Assembly: GCA_021154945.1 (NCBI GenBank)
Contig: JAJNQF010000334.1
Coordinates: 1-6,643, forward strand
Reading direction: 5' to 3'
DNA length: 6,643 nt
DNA from: Sphingomonas sp.
GTDB taxonomy: Bacteria > Pseudomonadota > Alphaproteobacteria > Sphingomonadales > Sphingomonadaceae
The translations under genes were made by a program, and so were the position numbers. This document shows, in pieces, positions 5,595-6,643 of the stretch. The number at the start of each line of letters is the position of its first letter. Position 1 is the first letter of the stretch. The notes beneath the pieces are model-generated. The model was not told where the DNA came from. It ran no database searches and saw only the letters and a list, made by a program, of their open reading frames with translations.

Positions 5595-6643
5595 TCAGCC
5601 GCCGATAAGCGACTGATCGCGGAGGCCTCGCCAGATCTTCACCGCCTGTACCGTCTCGGCAACGTCGTGGACGCGCAGGATCTGGACGCCCGCATCCGCG
5701 CCTTTCAGCGCCAGTGCGAGCGAGCCGGCGAGACGTTGGTCGACCGGCGCTTCGTTCGATAATGCTCCGATCAGGCGTTTGCGGCTAGCGCCGAGCATGA
5801 TCGGGCAACCGAGCCCGTGGAAGATCGCGAGGCCGTTGAGCAGCACGAGGTTCTCGGCCAGCGTCTTGCCGAAGCCGATGCCGGGATCGACCATGATTCG
5901 CGACCGCTTGACGCCGCCCGCGACGACCGTGGCGATGCGGGTTTCGAGCCAGTCGAACACGTCGGTGAGGACGTTGGCGTAGCCGCCGTCGCCGTGCCCG
6001 CCCTTCTTGGGGTCGGGCGAATGCATCAGCACGACCGGGCAGCCGCTCTTCGCGACCACATCGAGCGCGCGGTCATCCCATAGGAGCGCCGCGACGTCGT
6101 TGACGATGTGCGCGCCGGCAGCGAGCGTCGCCTCCATGACGGCCGCCTTGCGGGTGTCGACCGAAACGATGGCGCCGGCGCGGGCGAGGCGTTCGACGAC
6201 GGGCACGAGCCGCGCAATCTCGTCGCCTTCCCACACGGCTGCGGCACCGGGGCGAGTCGATTCGCCGCCGACATCGATCAGCGTCGCGCCGGCGGCGGCC
6301 ATGTCGATGCCGGCTGCGGCGGCAGCGGCCGGGTCGTCGACATGCTTGCCGCCGTCGGAGAAGCTGTCGGGGGTGACGTTGAGGATGCCGGCGACGATCG
6401 GCTGGTCGAAACGGAGCGTGCGTTCGCCGAGCTGGAGTGCGGCACGGGGGGCGGTAATGGCGGCGTGGAGGTGCGTGGCGCGATCGCCCAGCTTTGCCAG
6501 GTCGGCGACGGGGATGGTGCGGCGGGTGCGGCCTTCGATCACCTCGTACGCGGCGAACCACTGCAGGCCACCGGCGATGCGCGCGACGCTGTCGTCTGGG
6601 TGGCCGATCGGGGTGTCGACGAACTGGACGGGGCGGAGGTGGA
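5595..6643 (-). CDS. folP: Dihydropteroate synthase, 5' end cut by the window edge
   Basis: FolP joins 6-hydroxymethyl-dihydropterin diphosphate to p-aminobenzoate to make dihydropteroate in folate synthesis; it is the sulfonamide target. Numbering from the first whole codon at the edge (6641), 348 residues are visible. The TIM-barrel motifs occur in order: ILNVTPDSFSDGG (86-98), IDVGGESTRPGA (122-133), SVDTRKA (160-166), IVNDV (179-183), VDPGIGFGK (251-259), GASRKRLIG (284-292) and RVHDV (323-327). All ligand-binding signatures are intact, so the enzyme should be active. The DHPS domain starts only at about residue 68, leaving an N-terminal extension of at least 65 residues that is absent from the usual 280-residue enzyme; it includes RPVQFVDTPIGHPDD and GGLQWFAAYEV. 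A GTG at 6542 could be mistaken for the start, but the frame stays open and family-like up to the edge with no Met in view, so the true start lies beyond 6643. Confidence 0.95.
   Translation of the reverse strand, partial: HLRPVQFVDTPIGHPDDSVARIAGGLQWFAAYEVIEGRTRRTIPVADLAKLGDRATHLHAAITAPRAALQLGERTLRFDQPIVAGILNVTPDSFSDGGKHVDDPAAAAAAGIDMAAAGATLIDVGGESTRPGAAAVWEGDEIARLVPVVERLARAGAIVSVDTRKAAVMEATLAAGAHIVNDVAALLWDDRALDVVAKSGCPVVLMHSPDPKKGGHGDGGYANVLTDVFDWLETRIATVVAGGVKRSRIMVDPGIGFGKTLAENLVLLNGLAIFHGLGCPIMLGASRKRLIGALSNEAPVDQRLAGSLALALKGADAGVQILRVHDVAETVQAVKIWRGLRDQSLIGG

Noticed and set aside
6540..6542. GTG at 6542 as the folP start codon
   Set aside because: The frame continues upstream without a stop and encodes a coherent N-terminal region to the window edge; this GTG encodes an internal valine.

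Overview
The window reads as ordinary chromosome of a high-GC alphaproteobacterium, most likely a sphingomonad (Sphingomonas or a close relative). The main clues are a 40-residue aa3-type cytochrome oxidase subunit IV gene directly upstream of a split-type transhydrogenase alpha subunit gene, a dihydropteroate synthase with a long N-terminal extension, a GC-rich dense layout with long antisense shadow frames, and an NtrC-type regulator whose C-terminal region looks like alphaproteobacterial TacA-like proteins. The genus assignment is an inference from protein character, not from a database search.

Layout. (1) Positions 1-1299, minus strand: a two-gene bioenergetic operon, the small oxidase subunit IV gene followed after 4 bases by pntA (pntAA). 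Two hairpins lie beyond the pntA stop; the rest of the transhydrogenase operon (pntAB, pntB) is expected off the left edge. (2) Positions 1300-1439: a 140-base divergent control region. (3) Positions 1440-2855, plus strand: a complete sigma-54-dependent response regulator (receiver, AAA+ and Fis-type HTH) with no sensor kinase in view. (4) Positions 2904-4115, minus strand: a full-length two-domain ChrA chromate efflux transporter, convergent with the regulator. (5) Positions 4137-4619, plus strand: a DoxX-family membrane protein, divergent from chrA with only 21 bases between the two start codons. (6) Positions 4643-5527, minus strand: a bestrophin-like anion channel protein with a TTG start. 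(7) Positions 5595-6643, minus strand: folP, whose 5' end runs off the right edge.

How it fits together. The two flanks are core metabolism: proton-translocating NADPH supply and respiration on the left, folate synthesis on the right. Between them sit one regulator and three unrelated membrane proteins (chromate efflux, DoxX, bestrophin) that look like accessory or stress genes. Nothing visible links them into one pathway. There is no stretch over 300 bases without a gene, and I see no tRNA, rRNA, CRISPR array, insertion sequence or phage gene. I do not see a clearly new biological system. The points most worth checking are the very tight chrA/doxX start region with a shared AGTATA core, the hairpin pair after pntA, the 9-base inverted repeat before the regulator and oxidase genes, and the N-terminal extension of FolP.
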